A stretch of DNA of 64,000 nt from positions 1 through 64,000 of the forward strand of contig NZ_JABFRA010000100.1 in assembly GCF_013141425.1 (NCBI RefSeq). The letters are read 5' to 3'. A model generated the notes under the pieces. It saw only the letters and a program-made list of their open reading frames with translations. It was not told the origin of the DNA and searched no databases. Numbering within the stretch: position 1 is the first letter of the stretch; each line of letters opens with the position of its first letter. Shown here piece by piece: positions 25,667 to 33,739 of this stretch. This DNA is from Methylotenera sp. (GTDB lineage Bacteria; Pseudomonadota; Gammaproteobacteria; Burkholderiales; Methylophilaceae). A program made the position numbers and the translations under genes.

Positions 25667-26737
25667 ATGAATATCATTCATAAATATTTACTCAAAGAAG
25701 TGACTAGCAACGTGCTGATGGTCATGTTGGCACTCATTGCCATGTTCTCATTCTTCGATTTAATCCAAGAACTGGAAGCATTAGGTCAAGGTAATTATGG
25801 GCTTGGCAAAATATTATTATTCGTTCTACTAAGTTCCCCCGGCCATATCTATGACGTAATGCCTGTAGCTGTGCTTGTGGGCTGTATGTATAGCTTAAGC
25901 CAGTTTGCGCGCCATTCTGAGCTTGTGGTGTTAAGAGTCTGTGGTCTATCAATATTAAACATAGCGGCCTTATTGTTAAAAATTGGCCTAGTTTTCACCT
26001 TGCTAACTTTTCTGGTAGGTGAACTCGTCACCCCCTACAGCGAAAAAATGGCACAGCGTATGCGCATTAAGGCAACTGATTCTGTCGTCGCGCAAGAATT
26101 CAGATCTGGCTTATGGGTAAAAGACGGTAATAACTTTATCAATGTCGAAGAAGTCTTGCCTGACGCGACCTTACTCAACATCAATATTTACGAGTTTGAC
26201 AAAAACTCCAAGCTCACGAAAGTACGCAAAGCCAAAGGTGGGCAATTTGAGAGCGATTTCTGGAAGCTTAAAAGCGTCACTGAGACAGAATTTAACGCAG
26301 AGTCTATAAAAATCAATGAATTAGCAGAAGCAAAATGGTATTCATTGCTTCGTCCCGAGTTGCTGAATGTTTTATTAGTTGCTCCAGAGAAAATGGCCGC
26401 TTGGAACTTATATTCTTACATCACACACTTAAATATAAACAAACAAAAAACTACACGCTATGAGGTAGCGTTGTGGGCTAAGTTGATATATCCACTCGCC
26501 TGCATGGTCATGGTGATTTTAGCGCTGCCTTTTGGCTTTATACAGCAACGTGCTTCTGGTGCTAGTGCCAAGATTTTTATTGGCATCATGCTCGGCGTCC
26601 TGTACCAAATTCTGAACCGAGTCTTTGCCCATCTGGGATTATTGAACGACTGGTCACCTCTATTTAGCGCCATCATGCCGACCATCCTATTTTTGATTGC
26701 CGGGCTTACAATGCTTTATTTCGTGGAACGTAGATAA
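25667..26737 (+). CDS. lptG: LPS export ABC permease LptG
   Basis: Partner permease of LptF, same six-helix plus jellyroll architecture (356 residues). Family segments include the N-terminal IIHKYLLKEV, SSPGHIYDVMPVAVLVGCMYSL and the C-terminal ALPFGFIQQRASGASAKIFIG. The 3' end overlaps the convergent RDD gene by 32 bases, so neither has room for an independent terminator. Confidence 0.94.
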   Translation: MNIIHKYLLKEVTSNVLMVMLALIAMFSFFDLIQELEALGQGNYGLGKILLFVLLSSPGHIYDVMPVAVLVGCMYSLSQFARHSELVVLRVCGLSILNIAALLLKIGLVFTLLTFLVGELVTPYSEKMAQRMRIKATDSVVAQEFRSGLWVKDGNNFINVEEVLPDATLLNINIYEFDKNSKLTKVRKAKGGQFESDFWKLKSVTETEFNAESIKINELAEAKWYSLLRPELLNVLLVAPEKMAAWNLYSYITHLNINKQKTTRYEVALWAKLIYPLACMVMVILALPFGFIQQRASGASAKIFIGIMLGVLYQILNRVFAHLGLLNDWSPLFSAIMPTILFLIAGLTMLYFVERR

Positions 26738-27152
26738 GCTTGCTGCCCAACAACCTGTCGTGCAAAAATAATCTGTCATGATCCAAAAATACCCATAAGA
26801 AACCGAACCCTAACGTCAGCAGCCCTAAGCATGCCAAGAGGTATCTTGCTATAGCGACTGGTACTGATAATAGCTGATTGTTTTGATTGAGTAATTGTAG
26901 CTGCCAAGTTTGCATTGCTAGCGTGTGACCACTTTTATGCCAAGACCAGACAAAATACAGTCCAGCTGAAATAAGCAACCATAACTGTAATAAATAACGC
27001 TTCCACCCTTGGCCTGCATCCCCCAGCAACATCATAAATATGAACGTGCTGACCATGAGTATGGCAATCACAACAAGCGCCTCATAAATAAGACAAGCCC
27101 CAAGCTTGAAAAAACTTGGGGCTTGTTGCTGACTAACCTGCTTATTTTGCAT
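26706..27152 (-). CDS. RDD-family membrane protein
   Basis: A 148-residue integral membrane protein of the RDD family, function generally unknown. Three hydrophobic helices are visible, and the conserved end is LHDRLLGSKLIYV. The first helix has LIYEALV where others carry the RDD motif, a common substitution. It is last in a minus-strand run with an ECF sigma factor, a DUF3619 and a DUF3106 gene, a grouping repeated in betaproteobacteria. The early codons contain a strong inverted repeat (27094-27125). Confidence 0.8.
   Translation of the reverse strand: MQNKQVSQQQAPSFFKLGACLIYEALVVIAILMVSTFIFMMLLGDAGQGWKRYLLQLWLLISAGLYFVWSWHKSGHTLAMQTWQLQLLNQNNQLLSVPVAIARYLLACLGLLTLGFGFLWVFLDHDRLFLHDRLLGSKLIYVPRNKAL
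27094..27125. repeat. 11-bp inverted repeat inside the RDD gene start
   Basis: Arms CAAGCCCCAAG (27094-27104) and CTTGGGGCTTG (27115-27125) are exact complements around a 10-base spacer. The element begins about 27 bases inside the RDD gene. In mRNA it would form a GC-rich hairpin close to the start codon and could slow translation. Confidence 0.65.
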
Positions 27153-27162
27153 TGTTGCCAGT

Positions 27163-27624
27163 TTAATTTAAGTCCGCATCCTTATAGGTTTCGGGTGAAT
27201 CTGCACGTAATCTTGCACGCTCAGATTCTGGTAATTTTTGATACTCCAACCATTTTTGACGCAATTCATTTTTTTTCTCTGCTGGTAAAGATTGAAATTG
27301 CTGATGGTTTTTTCTAGCATTCTCACGCTCGTAAGGTGTCATACGGCTCCAGTTAGTCAGTCGCTTTTGCACTAACTCCTGCTTTTTAGCGTTCATTTTT
27401 GGATAATCTCGGGCAATATCCAGCATTTTTTCGCGCTGCCAAGGACGTAACGTGTCCCACTCTGAAGCCAAAGGATTTAATATTTGTCGTTGCTCATTAT
27501 TTAGTTGTGCCCAAGCCACATCTGAATCACCTGCAAATGCAATGTGGCTAAATGTGAATACACCTACGATAAAAACTTTTAAAAATAGAACAGCGCGTTT
27601 TAATCGCGCTTGGAAACTAACCAT
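27163..27624 (-). CDS. DUF3106 secreted protein
   Basis: A signal peptide (hydrophobic segment VLFLKVFIVGVFTFSHIAFA) is followed by a charged, helical domain with a repeating L/M-x-P-x-E/Q-x-x-x pattern (LRPWQREKM, MTPYEREN, LPAEKKNEL, LPESERARL). This is the DUF3106 signature. Function unknown; similar periodic helices occur in Spy/CpxP-type periplasmic sensors, so a cell-envelope stress role is conceivable. It overlaps the DUF3619 gene by 25 bases. Confidence 0.8.
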   Translation of the reverse strand: MVSFQARLKRAVLFLKVFIVGVFTFSHIAFAGDSDVAWAQLNNEQRQILNPLASEWDTLRPWQREKMLDIARDYPKMNAKKQELVQKRLTNWSRMTPYERENARKNHQQFQSLPAEKKNELRQKWLEYQKLPESERARLRADSPETYKDADLN

Positions 27625-28064
27625 GTATCAAACCCCTTGTCTGCAAATGCTTCTGGTGGCAACTCGGATGCCAACAAAAATGCGTCACTATTATTTAAAT
27701 TATTATCTGCATTAAATTTTTGTGCTACAAAGAAAGTCAACAACATTGCACCTACAATAATCGCTGTAAACATCAGCCGATGATGTTCAAAATAATCACC
27801 AAAGCCATTGCCTAACCATTGCAACACATTGCCATTCTGACTAAAACCCTGACTAGTCGCTAATTGATTCACAGCCAAACCACGTGCATAAGACAAGCGC
27901 TGCAATGTCTGAGCATTAAGATGCTGCGCATTATCATTTAATAAACCAGCAACAGTATGCGCAAGCTGCTCATCCGCGCTCAAGCTAGCATCTGGCTTAC
28001 TATTTTCAGTCTTAACTTTTTCCATGTGCATAATTTTAGCGTCTTCTTGTTGTGTACTCATCAT
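27600..28064 (-). CDS. DUF3619 membrane protein, likely anti-sigma-like partner
   Basis: 154 residues: a cytoplasmic N-terminal half with the DUF3619 core LNAQTLQRLSYARGLAV, one membrane helix (LMFTAIIVGAMLLTFFVA) and a short outer tail with EAFADKGFDTWL. Its position directly after an ECF sigma gene (seven-base gap) and its one-helix topology suggest an anti-sigma or sigma-modulating role. That is inference, as no ZAS motif is present. AGAGG precedes two adjacent ATGs at 28064 and 28061. Confidence 0.78.
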   Translation of the reverse strand: MMSTQQEDAKIMHMEKVKTENSKPDASLSADEQLAHTVAGLLNDNAQHLNAQTLQRLSYARGLAVNQLATSQGFSQNGNVLQWLGNGFGDYFEHHRLMFTAIIVGAMLLTFFVAQKFNADNNLNNSDAFLLASELPPEAFADKGFDTWLVSKRD

Positions 28065-28071
28065 TCACCTC

Positions 28072-28674
28072 TTAGCCTTTTGAGCTTTGATTATTTAACG
28101 TCAGGCCTGGTAGACCCAGTTTCTCTAAACCTTGTTTTTTCAGTTCTGCCGCCAACGCATGAACCGCTCGCGAGCAGTGCGTTTTCACGCTACCATCCGA
28201 GCAACCCATTATTTCAGCAGTTTCTGCCACATCCATCTCCTCCCAATAACGCAACACAAAGGCTTCTCGTTGACGTGTGGGTAGCTTTTCTAGTGCAGAT
28301 TCTATCAGTTTTATTGTTTGGCTACGTTCAAGTTGAGCCGATGGTTCGTCACTATCATCCTCAACATCAATCGTCTCTAATGGGTCACGGTCTTCACCCT
28401 CATCATTACTACCGAATGAAGATAGCAAGGTAGTCCATAAATTACGTACTTTTTGTCTGCGCCAGAAATCGCGCATAGTATTTTGCAAAATTCGCTGAAA
28501 AAGCATCGGCAACTCTTCTGCAGGCTTGTCTCCGTATTTTTCTGCGAGTTTCATCATCGCATCTTGCACAATATCCAGTGCCGCATGGTCGTCACGCACG
28601 GCATAAGCTGTCTGCTTAAAAGCACGACGCTCCACGTCCTCAAGAAAATCAGAAAGTTCTTTAGTAGTTGCCAT
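28072..28674 (-). CDS. ECF-type RNA polymerase sigma factor
   Basis: A sigma-70 family group 4 factor of 200 residues. Region 2 includes RAFKQTAYAVRDDHAALDIVQDAMMKL, and region 4 includes LPTRQREAFVLRYWEEMDVAETAEIMGCSDGSVKTH with a helix-turn-helix. The linker is unusually acidic (residues about 100-130, EGEDRDPLETIDVEDDSDEP). The downstream DUF3619, DUF3106 and RDD genes form its operon. The signal and regulon are unknown. Confidence 0.9.
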   Translation of the reverse strand: MATTKELSDFLEDVERRAFKQTAYAVRDDHAALDIVQDAMMKLAEKYGDKPAEELPMLFQRILQNTMRDFWRRQKVRNLWTTLLSSFGSNDEGEDRDPLETIDVEDDSDEPSAQLERSQTIKLIESALEKLPTRQREAFVLRYWEEMDVAETAEIMGCSDGSVKTHCSRAVHALAAELKKQGLEKLGLPGLTLNNQSSKG

Positions 28675-28819
28675 TACACTTCGTAGTAATTTGGTTTACA
28701 TTCACTTTATTATAAATTGCCAACTCAATAATTTCAGAAAGTATATCAGGTTTACATTTTGAACTAGCGCCCGCATTGGTTACAATCATAGCAATTAATT
28801 AATAGGCATTATTACTTCT

Positions 28820-29053
28820 ATGTGGCGACTGATTTTTCTAGGCATCATCATCTACTTGCTTATTGCCGCTTTTAAGCGCGGCATGCTTACTAAAAAGCAG
28901 GATGATTTGAATGTTAAAAAGGGCGCGCCCGCCAGTGAAAAGAAAATTGAAACCATGGTCAAGTGTGCGGCTTGTGATGTGCACCTACCCAGATCTGAGG
29001 CTTATCTAGTCAATGGTGACTTTTATTGCAGTAAATTGCACATTCCTAAATAA
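28820..29053 (+). CDS. PP0621-family small membrane protein
   Basis: 77 residues: an N-terminal membrane helix (LIFLGIIIYLLIAAFKRG) followed by a small metal-binding-like segment MVKCAACDVHLPRSEA and a final FYCSKLH, giving three Cys and two His. This matches the PP0621 family, commonly found just before pilS. Its stop TAA abuts the pilS ATG, so the two are translationally coupled. The function is unknown. Confidence 0.82.
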   Translation: MWRLIFLGIIIYLLIAAFKRGMLTKKQDDLNVKKGAPASEKKIETMVKCAACDVHLPRSEAYLVNGDFYCSKLHIPK

Positions 29054-30700
29054 ATGCCGCTGCTAACTAACCATTCGAACAACAGCCAACTTGAAGCTAG
29101 GCTTCCCCGCGCCAACACGCTAGACGTTCCACTACAAAACCACGCAGTCAATATCCTGAATGTTTTTCGCTTTGTCTTAAGCTTGGTTTTCATTATCTCT
29201 TACCTGTATTTAGGTAAGGAATCTTTATGGCAAAGCGAGCACTCGCTACTCACCTTTAAGCTATCGGTTGCTTATTTTATCTTTAGTATTTTCATCTTAT
29301 TAATCAGCCCACTTAAATCTGATGTATATAAACTATCACTGCCTTTTCAGATTACTGCTGACATTGTTTTCATCATTTTATTCATGTTCGTTGCTGGGGG
29401 CATCACCAGTGGATTAGGCATATTATTAATCATCATCATCGTGATTGCCAGCCTAGCAAGTAATGGCCGCCTAGCTTTATTTTATGCCGCAGTCGCCAGC
29501 ATAGGCTTATTGCTAGAACAAAGTTATCGCATGCTATTGGATGACATATCAGCCACCAGCTTTACCCAGCCTGCAATACTGAGCTTGAGTTGTTTTGCCA
29601 CCGCTTGGCTAGCTTTTACACTGGCAAAACGCATGCAACATAGTGAAGCTTTGGCTTCTGCACGCGGCATTGACATTGAAAACTTATCACAGGTAAATGC
29701 GCTCATTGCGCAGGAAATGCAGGATGGCGTAATTGTAGTAGACGAACACTTTAACATTCGGCATAGCAACATACAGGCTACAACATTATTATCTCTGCCA
29801 ATAGGCAATGTGGCGGACTTTACGTTAAAGCATTATGCGCCCGAAATTGCTGTCATGTTCAATGATTGGTTAGATGAATTAGACGAAAACAACAATGCAT
29901 CATTCACGATTAACAATCGAGAATTAAAGCTCCGATTCATGCCAATCAACCAGAATATTGATACTCAAATATCAAACCGACGCTCTGGAGCTGTTATTTT
30001 TATTCAAGACCTCAGCCAGATTCAAACAGCGGCACAGCAAGCTAAACTAGCGGCACTTGGCAGACTTACCGCCAATATCGCGCATGAAATACGAAATCCC
30101 TTAAGTGCAATCAGCCACGCTAACCAATTACTGCAAGAGGATGAAAAAAATACCGCTTCAACTTCACGACTACTGCAAATAGTTTCAGACAACATTAGCC
30201 GTATCGACCAAATCATCAAGGATGTACTTGAACTCAATCGACGTGATCGCACCTATTCAGAAAAAATAGCGTTAAGCGACTTTTTAACGAACTTTCACTC
30301 GCAATTCTGCGCTGTTGAAAATATTCCAAGTACCCATTTTCAACTTCAAAGTTTTCAGGATAAAAACTTTATGTTTGATAAGCGTCATTTAACGCAAATT
30401 TTATGGAATCTTTGTAAAAATGGCTGGGAGCACAGTCAAAAGCAAATCGGCAGTTTATCCATTGGTGTTCAAGACCTGAGCAAAACAGGGCTGAATATCA
30501 TAATTAAAGATGATGGCGCTGGCGTTGCTGAGCATGACCAAGCGAGACTGTTTGAACCATTTTTCACCACAAAAACGACTGGCAACGGTTTAGGGCTTTA
30601 TATTTCACGCGAATTAGCAGAAGCCAATGGTGCAAAACTACAGTATCAAGCCCTAAGTCCGGGCAGCGCATTTATAATTCACCTTAAAAAGTCCAGCTAA
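29054..30700 (+). CDS. pilS: Sensor histidine kinase PilS
   Basis: Membrane sensor of the PilS-PilR system controlling type IV pilin transcription with sigma-54. Six membrane helices lie in the first 180 residues, then a PAS-like domain and a HisKA domain with the motif AHEIRNPLSAI. The HATPase has NLCKNGWEHS, DDGAGV and GNGLGLY. It sits between the PP0621 gene and pilR. The pilin gene itself is not in the window. Confidence 0.92.
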   Translation: MPLLTNHSNNSQLEARLPRANTLDVPLQNHAVNILNVFRFVLSLVFIISYLYLGKESLWQSEHSLLTFKLSVAYFIFSIFILLISPLKSDVYKLSLPFQITADIVFIILFMFVAGGITSGLGILLIIIIVIASLASNGRLALFYAAVASIGLLLEQSYRMLLDDISATSFTQPAILSLSCFATAWLAFTLAKRMQHSEALASARGIDIENLSQVNALIAQEMQDGVIVVDEHFNIRHSNIQATTLLSLPIGNVADFTLKHYAPEIAVMFNDWLDELDENNNASFTINNRELKLRFMPINQNIDTQISNRRSGAVIFIQDLSQIQTAAQQAKLAALGRLTANIAHEIRNPLSAISHANQLLQEDEKNTASTSRLLQIVSDNISRIDQIIKDVLELNRRDRTYSEKIALSDFLTNFHSQFCAVENIPSTHFQLQSFQDKNFMFDKRHLTQILWNLCKNGWEHSQKQIGSLSIGVQDLSKTGLNIIIKDDGAGVAEHDQARLFEPFFTTKTTGNGLGLYISRELAEANGAKLQYQALSPGSAFIIHLKKSS

Positions 30701-30710
30701 AAAAGGCATA

Positions 30711-32123
30711 ATGTTACTTATGACACAAAATCCTACTTGCCTAATTGTTGATGATGAAACTGACATTCGTGAACTATTGACCATGACGCTAGAGCGCATG
30801 GACGTTGACACCTATAGTGCCAGCAACATCGACGAGGCAAAAGCATTACTTAAACAACGCGCATACGCACTTTGTCTGACTGATATGCAAATGCCAGGCG
30901 GAACTGGTTTGGATCTGGTTAACTACATCAATGAATTTCATCCTGGACTGCCTGTTGCGGTCATTACTGCACATGCCAGTGCAGAAAATGCAGTATCCGC
31001 ACTCAAAGCGGGAGCATTTGATTACTTAAGCAAACCAATCTCTTTGAAGCAACTGCGGCCAGTGATTGAATTTGCACTCAAACTGACCACACAATCAAAT
31101 ATTAAAAGTCCCAATGTACTAGAAATGGTAGGGGATTCTTTACCCATGGCTCATGTAAGGTCCATGATTGCCAAGCTTGCTCGGAGCCAAGCTCCAGTGT
31201 ACATCAGTGGTGAATCTGGTAGCGGTAAAGAACTAGCCGCAAAACTCATCCACAGCAATAGTTCACGTGGCGAAGGTGCTTTTATTGCTGTTAACTGTGG
31301 CGCCATCCCAGAAAATTTGATGGAAAGTGAGTTTTTTGGCTATAAAAAGGGTTCATTCACCGGTGCCAGCCAAGATAAAGAAGGTATGTTTCAAGCCGCA
31401 AATGGCGGTACGTTATTTTTGGATGAAGTCGCTGATTTACCGTTAGCCATGCAAGTAAAATTACTACGTGCGATTCAAGAGAAAAAAATACGCATGGTGG
31501 GCGGCACAACCGAGGAAGCGGTCGATGTACGCATCATCAGTGCGACTCATAAAAATCTCAACGACATGATGGAGGCTGGACAATTCCGGCAGGATTTATA
31601 CTACAGATTAAACGTCATTCAGCTTAAAATGCCTGCTTTACGGGATCGACCAGACGATATTCCTTTGTTAGCAAATTTACTACTAGCAAAACTATGTACC
31701 AACCAAAATATTCCGCTACCTGAAATTGAAGCTGACACACAGACCTATCTTTCAAAGTTACAGTTTCCTGGCAATGTGCGTGAATTAGAGAATATGCTAG
31801 AGCGAGCTTTAGCCATGAGCGATGGTAAAACCATCACTATAGAAGATTTAGGAAATGAAAATGAATCGTCACGATTTCATAACGCAACGACTTCAGAAAC
31901 ATTGAATAAGGCAAGTTTTAATTCAGAGCAAACTCAAGACCTTAATTTAACCGATTACTTAGAAGACGTAGAAAAGCGTGCCATTGTGAAAGCTCTGGAA
32001 AAAACCAACAACAACAAAACTGCTGCTGCCAAACTGCTAGGAGTTAGTTTCCGTACTCTGCGCTACCGACTCGCCAAGCTTGGCCTTGCAAAGGAGAGTG
32101 ACTTAGAGATTGAGGATGATTGA
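30711..32123 (+). CDS. pilR: Sigma-54-dependent response regulator PilR
   Basis: Activates pilin transcription after phosphorylation by PilS. The receiver domain has DDETD and the phospho-acceptor in LTDMQMPG. The AAA+ domain has Walker A GESGSGKE, the sigma-54 contact loop GSFTGA and Walker B LFLDEV. A Fis-type helix-turn-helix closes the protein (NKTAAAKLLGVSFRTLRYRLAKLG). AAGG four bases before the ATG at 30711 favours it over the ATG three codons downstream. 470 residues, full length. Confidence 0.94.
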   Translation: MLLMTQNPTCLIVDDETDIRELLTMTLERMDVDTYSASNIDEAKALLKQRAYALCLTDMQMPGGTGLDLVNYINEFHPGLPVAVITAHASAENAVSALKAGAFDYLSKPISLKQLRPVIEFALKLTTQSNIKSPNVLEMVGDSLPMAHVRSMIAKLARSQAPVYISGESGSGKELAAKLIHSNSSRGEGAFIAVNCGAIPENLMESEFFGYKKGSFTGASQDKEGMFQAANGGTLFLDEVADLPLAMQVKLLRAIQEKKIRMVGGTTEEAVDVRIISATHKNLNDMMEAGQFRQDLYYRLNVIQLKMPALRDRPDDIPLLANLLLAKLCTNQNIPLPEIEADTQTYLSKLQFPGNVRELENMLERALAMSDGKTITIEDLGNENESSRFHNATTSETLNKASFNSEQTQDLNLTDYLEDVEKRAIVKALEKTNNNKTAAAKLLGVSFRTLRYRLAKLGLAKESDLEIEDD

Positions 32124-32170
32124 AAAATCCGGGTTATCAAGTTTAAATCTACCTTTTAAATGTATTCAAA

Positions 32171-33727
32171 CTAATGCGTTGGTGCATTTTCAACTACTAA
32201 TACAGGCAACACTTTAGGCTTCCACAAATCCAAATATTTATTCGACTTATTTAGCAAATCTCGGTTCATTTCCTCATATTCAGTTTCTGGCGGCAGGTTT
32301 ATGTTCTTAGCAATGGCGGAATAGCCTAGACCTAATTTTCCGCCTTCAACTTTAAAACCAATAAAATCCAAAACAGTAGGAAATAAATCAAAAGGCAAAA
32401 TAGCTTCGCGATTTTTATGGATAGTCTCTTCTGAAATAAATCGATTGAAGATATGCCGTTCTTTAATTTGGTCTAATTTATTCGATACTGGATTTTCCAT
32501 CGCCAAATGATCGCCTAAAATTACAATATTAGTGTCTTTAAGATAACCATTTTTTGTGATGAACGCCACTATATCCGCAACCTGTTGGGCCGTACATTCA
32601 ACAATGCCTTCAAAATCTTTAATGCCCCTCTCTTTGCAATAATTTGAAAAATGGCCATCTGGGCCATGCGTATCAATCGTGGTAATAGTGAGATTAAAGG
32701 GTTGTTGTTTCGCATGCAATTCCACCAACTTGTCTTTGAATATTGACAATAAATCGTCATCGTACAAACCCCAAAAATTCATATCAGCGTCGCTAAGATT
32801 GCCTTTTAATTCATCCTTTCCAAGCACTTCATCGTAATGATGATCCCGAAAAAACATACCTTTACCAGCAAAGGCTAAGGCATCCCCGCCTAAATAAACG
32901 CTGTAATAGCCTGCGTCGTGTAAAACATCCCCTAGACAAACTGCATTGGGTAAAAATGATTTAATTTTTTCACCTTGATCATTCCCATCATACAAACTGA
33001 CACTTTTAAGTGGTACCGCACATTGCGTTGCAGTAATACCCGCAATTGTCCACCAACTTCCAGGTGCCGTTTTGTAACTGACAAAACTGGTGCCTTTTAA
33101 TTGATCTAGCGGAGCAAGTAAGTTTTTCCCAAACAGATGGGTGTCTTTGTATGAGTCTTCCAGGCTTTCTACATAGATAAACACCAAGTTCTTGGGCTTG
33201 ATTGGTTTGACTAACTTGACTTGTGCTGGGGCGAGGTAATGCTCTGCAAAATAATCTTTTCCAAACAAGTGATGAATAAACACGCTAATTGAAAACTGCA
33301 CCCCAAAATAAAGACCAGCAGTAAGCAAGGTATATAACGGCGCCCGATGCCCGATAAACCAATAAATCACCTTTAAAAAATGAATATTGGCTGAACGTGC
33401 AGGTCGGGTCAGCCAATGCGCAGACCCGTGAATCAAAAATAGTGCGATGGAATACTCCACTAACACCAATAGCATTGCAGCACTTACAGGAAGCGCTATG
33501 CACCAAGCCAAAAAGCTTTTAATGATAGCTGCATCGGTATCCACCAGCCCATCTAAACCAAATTGAGCATGGTAAAAAATCTGCTCTAACGAAGGCTCAC
33601 CGAAATTGTCTCCAATCCAATAGGCACTTGCGGCTAAAAAGAATGCACTTAAATAGGTTAAAAATCGAATTAAACCGCGAATAAAATGGCGATGGCGATT
33701 ATGAAGTTGTTGGGCGCGACTAAGCAT
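32171..33727 (-). CDS. OpgB/LtaS-like phosphoglycerol transferase
   Basis: An alkaline-phosphatase-fold membrane enzyme that probably moves phosphoglycerol from phosphatidylglycerol onto a glycan. Four or so membrane helices occupy the first 155 residues. The periplasmic catalytic domain starts NLVFIYVESLED (metal-binding Glu near 187). The likely nucleophile is Thr227 in SWWTIAG. Later metal motifs are TIDTHGP and ILGDHLAM. It is last in a three-gene operon, 12 bases after the NdvB-like gene. This suggests that the beta-glucan made by the first two is decorated with phosphoglycerol. A phosphoethanolamine transferase is a less likely alternative. Confidence 0.83.
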   Translation of the reverse strand: MLSRAQQLHNRHRHFIRGLIRFLTYLSAFFLAASAYWIGDNFGEPSLEQIFYHAQFGLDGLVDTDAAIIKSFLAWCIALPVSAAMLLVLVEYSIALFLIHGSAHWLTRPARSANIHFLKVIYWFIGHRAPLYTLLTAGLYFGVQFSISVFIHHLFGKDYFAEHYLAPAQVKLVKPIKPKNLVFIYVESLEDSYKDTHLFGKNLLAPLDQLKGTSFVSYKTAPGSWWTIAGITATQCAVPLKSVSLYDGNDQGEKIKSFLPNAVCLGDVLHDAGYYSVYLGGDALAFAGKGMFFRDHHYDEVLGKDELKGNLSDADMNFWGLYDDDLLSIFKDKLVELHAKQQPFNLTITTIDTHGPDGHFSNYCKERGIKDFEGIVECTAQQVADIVAFITKNGYLKDTNIVILGDHLAMENPVSNKLDQIKERHIFNRFISEETIHKNREAILPFDLFPTVLDFIGFKVEGGKLGLGYSAIAKNINLPPETEYEEMNRDLLNKSNKYLDLWKPKVLPVLVVENAPTH

Positions 33728-33739
33728 GTTGATTTACTT

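Noticed and set aside
27957..28433. 158-codon plus-strand frame across the DUF3619 and sigma factor genes
   Set aside because: Both minus-strand genes there are well supported by family motifs; this frame is rich in His/Pro/Ser as expected of an antisense artefact.
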